Source: JABDEZ01 sp965276955 (GTDB lineage: Bacteria; Bacteroidota; Bacteroidia; Chitinophagales; Chitinophagaceae). From it: a DNA stretch of 64,000 nucleotides. Positions 63,219 to 64,000 of this stretch are shown one piece after another. The notes under the pieces were generated by a model, which was not told where the DNA came from, ran no database searches, and saw only the letters and a program-made list of their open reading frames with translations. Positions within the stretch are counted from its first letter, which is position 1; the number at the start of each line of letters is the position of its first letter. The translations under genes were made by a program, and so were the position numbers. The stretch lies in NCBI GenBank assembly GCA_965276955.1, contig CBDIBP010000022.1, positions 24,680-88,679 on the forward strand, written 5' to 3'.

Positions 63219-63247
63219 TAACTATAAATACTGTTGTATAGGTAAAT

Positions 63248-63613
63248 TTATTCCTCGCTGAAGAGTTCTCGCTCCAGCACTTCCATGTTTATTATATCTA
63301 CCGCCTCAATAAGGGTAGGTGTTATATTAAGCTCGCCTGCATTTTTAAGGTCTTGTGCTGCCGCTCCTGTAAGTCCTGTTATAGCCAGCGACCTGTTGTT
63401 GCTGTAATTATCCTCGTGAAGCTCCAATAGATCTTCTATGCCCTCTTGGGTGGCATTGGTAATATTGTGGAGGTCGAGTATCAGATTTTGGCAGCCATCA
63501 TCTATAAGTTCATACCACTTTTGGCGTATAGCATCTGTCATTATAGCATCAAGAGGGCCTGTTGGCGGTGCAATATTTGTATAAGTGCTTTTGGTATCAA
63601 TTTTGAATTCCAT
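63248..63613 (-). CDS. STAS-domain anti-sigma-factor-antagonist-like protein
   Basis: A 121-residue single STAS domain. The ATG at 63613 (MEFKIDTKSTYTNIAPP) is preferred over one 18 codons upstream, which adds a poorly matching tail. The strand NLILDLHNITNATQEGIEDL is the STAS phosphorylation-site region; a Thr/Asn replaces the typical DSSG serine, so switching by phosphorylation may be absent or different. It precedes rnz in the same direction. Confidence 0.8.
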   Translation of the reverse strand: MEFKIDTKSTYTNIAPPTGPLDAIMTDAIRQKWYELIDDGCQNLILDLHNITNATQEGIEDLLELHEDNYSNNRSLAITGLTGAAAQDLKNAGELNITPTLIEAVDIINMEVLERELFSEE

Positions 63614-63820
63614 AAGGAAGTATAAATTGGTTGAAGTATTTTGGTCAATTACCATTAAAATTAACATTTCTAAGCCAAACTTTCTTTCGTATATTTAAAG
63701 TAGTAGCAGGCTGAGCGTAAGACAGGAATAAGAACTATCAGCAATATGGACATAGGAAAACAGCATAATACACGATCCCATTTATCTTTAACTTCATCTT
63801 TAAATCAAGGGACATATTTC

Positions 63821-64000
63821 ATGGACTCAAATTTCTCACCAAAAGTAAAAGAGATCATTTCCTACAGCAGGGAAGAAGCCTTGCGGCTGGGTAATGATTT
63901 TATTGGCACTGAACATCTTCTGTTAGGCCTTATCCGCGAAGGCGACGGTGTGGCCCTGCGTGTATTGCAAGCAATGCAGGTGGATCTTTTCGAACTCCGT
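63821..64000 (+). CDS. clpC: ClpC-type AAA+ chaperone, N-terminal part (3' partial)
   Basis: Sixty residues at the right edge match the first Clp N-domain of ClpC (FSPKVKEIISYSREEALRLG, then GTEHLLLGLIREGDGVALRV), a substrate- and adaptor-binding repeat. The ATG at 63821 matches family starts; an in-frame ATG at 63746 would add 25 unlikely residues. The AAA+ modules lie beyond the window. ClpC unfolds damaged proteins for ClpP. Confidence 0.9.
   Translation, partial: MDSNFSPKVKEIISYSREEALRLGNDFIGTEHLLLGLIREGDGVALRVLQAMQVDLFELR

Noticed and set aside
63746..63820. Extended start for clpC
   Set aside because: The added 25 residues are Ser/Thr/Asn-rich and absent from ClpC family starts; 63821 matches the conserved N-terminus.

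Overview
The window is chromosomal DNA of a Bacteroidota bacterium, most likely of the Chitinophagaceae or a close relative. The evidence is the type IX secretion (T9SS)/gliding core gldK(end)-gldL-gldM-gldN at the left edge, many secreted proteins ending in T9SS sorting domains, promoters of the Bacteroidota type (TAnnTTTG -7 boxes), the futalosine menaquinone gene mqnC, and a small PID-CTERM-like protein. No tRNA, rRNA, CRISPR array or intact insertion sequence was seen.

Layout. 1-5.1 kb: T9SS core operon, a small outer-membrane barrel, then asd. 5.1-12.3 kb: minus-strand secreted proteins and mfd. 12.4-24.3 kb: metabolic and housekeeping genes (aldehyde dehydrogenase, methyltransferase, a DbpA-like helicase, an Rrf2 regulator with an NAD(P)-binding partner, 3-hydroxyacyl-CoA dehydrogenase, mqnC, mtfA, miaA, psd) and a frameshifted phage-type HTH gene. 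24.6-35.6 kb: nucleotidyltransferase, recR, two T9SS cargo genes, argS, ppc and an aminotransferase. 35.6-43.6 kb: a giant 2462-residue surface protein with 18 tandem Ig-like modules. It is preceded by an eight-fold array of GTTA motifs at 22-bp period and followed by the PID-CTERM-like small protein. 44-52.9 kb: a type B T9SS cargo, uvrB, a TPR protein with a PstS-like lipoprotein, a histone-H1-like Lys/Ala/Pro protein, rpmA and rplU. 53.2-64 kb: a GH3-family protein, a GEVED/Ig T9SS cargo, a surface-protein cluster including a tail-fibre-like repeat protein, rnz, a STAS protein and the start of clpC.

How it works together. The gldKLMN products build the trans-envelope motor and secretion core. 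At least seven genes here (near 6.0, 26.1, 27.5, 35.9, 44.3, 54.9 and 58.7 kb) encode its likely cargo: signal peptide, Ig/PKD/LamG/GEVED modules, and a type A or type B C-terminal sorting domain. The most unusual regulatory structure is the 22-bp-period GTTA array before the giant cargo gene. Its geometry and core match what is known of LytTR-type response-regulator sites, although no such regulator lies in the window. Intrinsic terminators with long perfect stems end most units, and several housekeeping genes have a -7 box only 5-7 nt from the ATG, implying leaderless or near-leaderless mRNAs.
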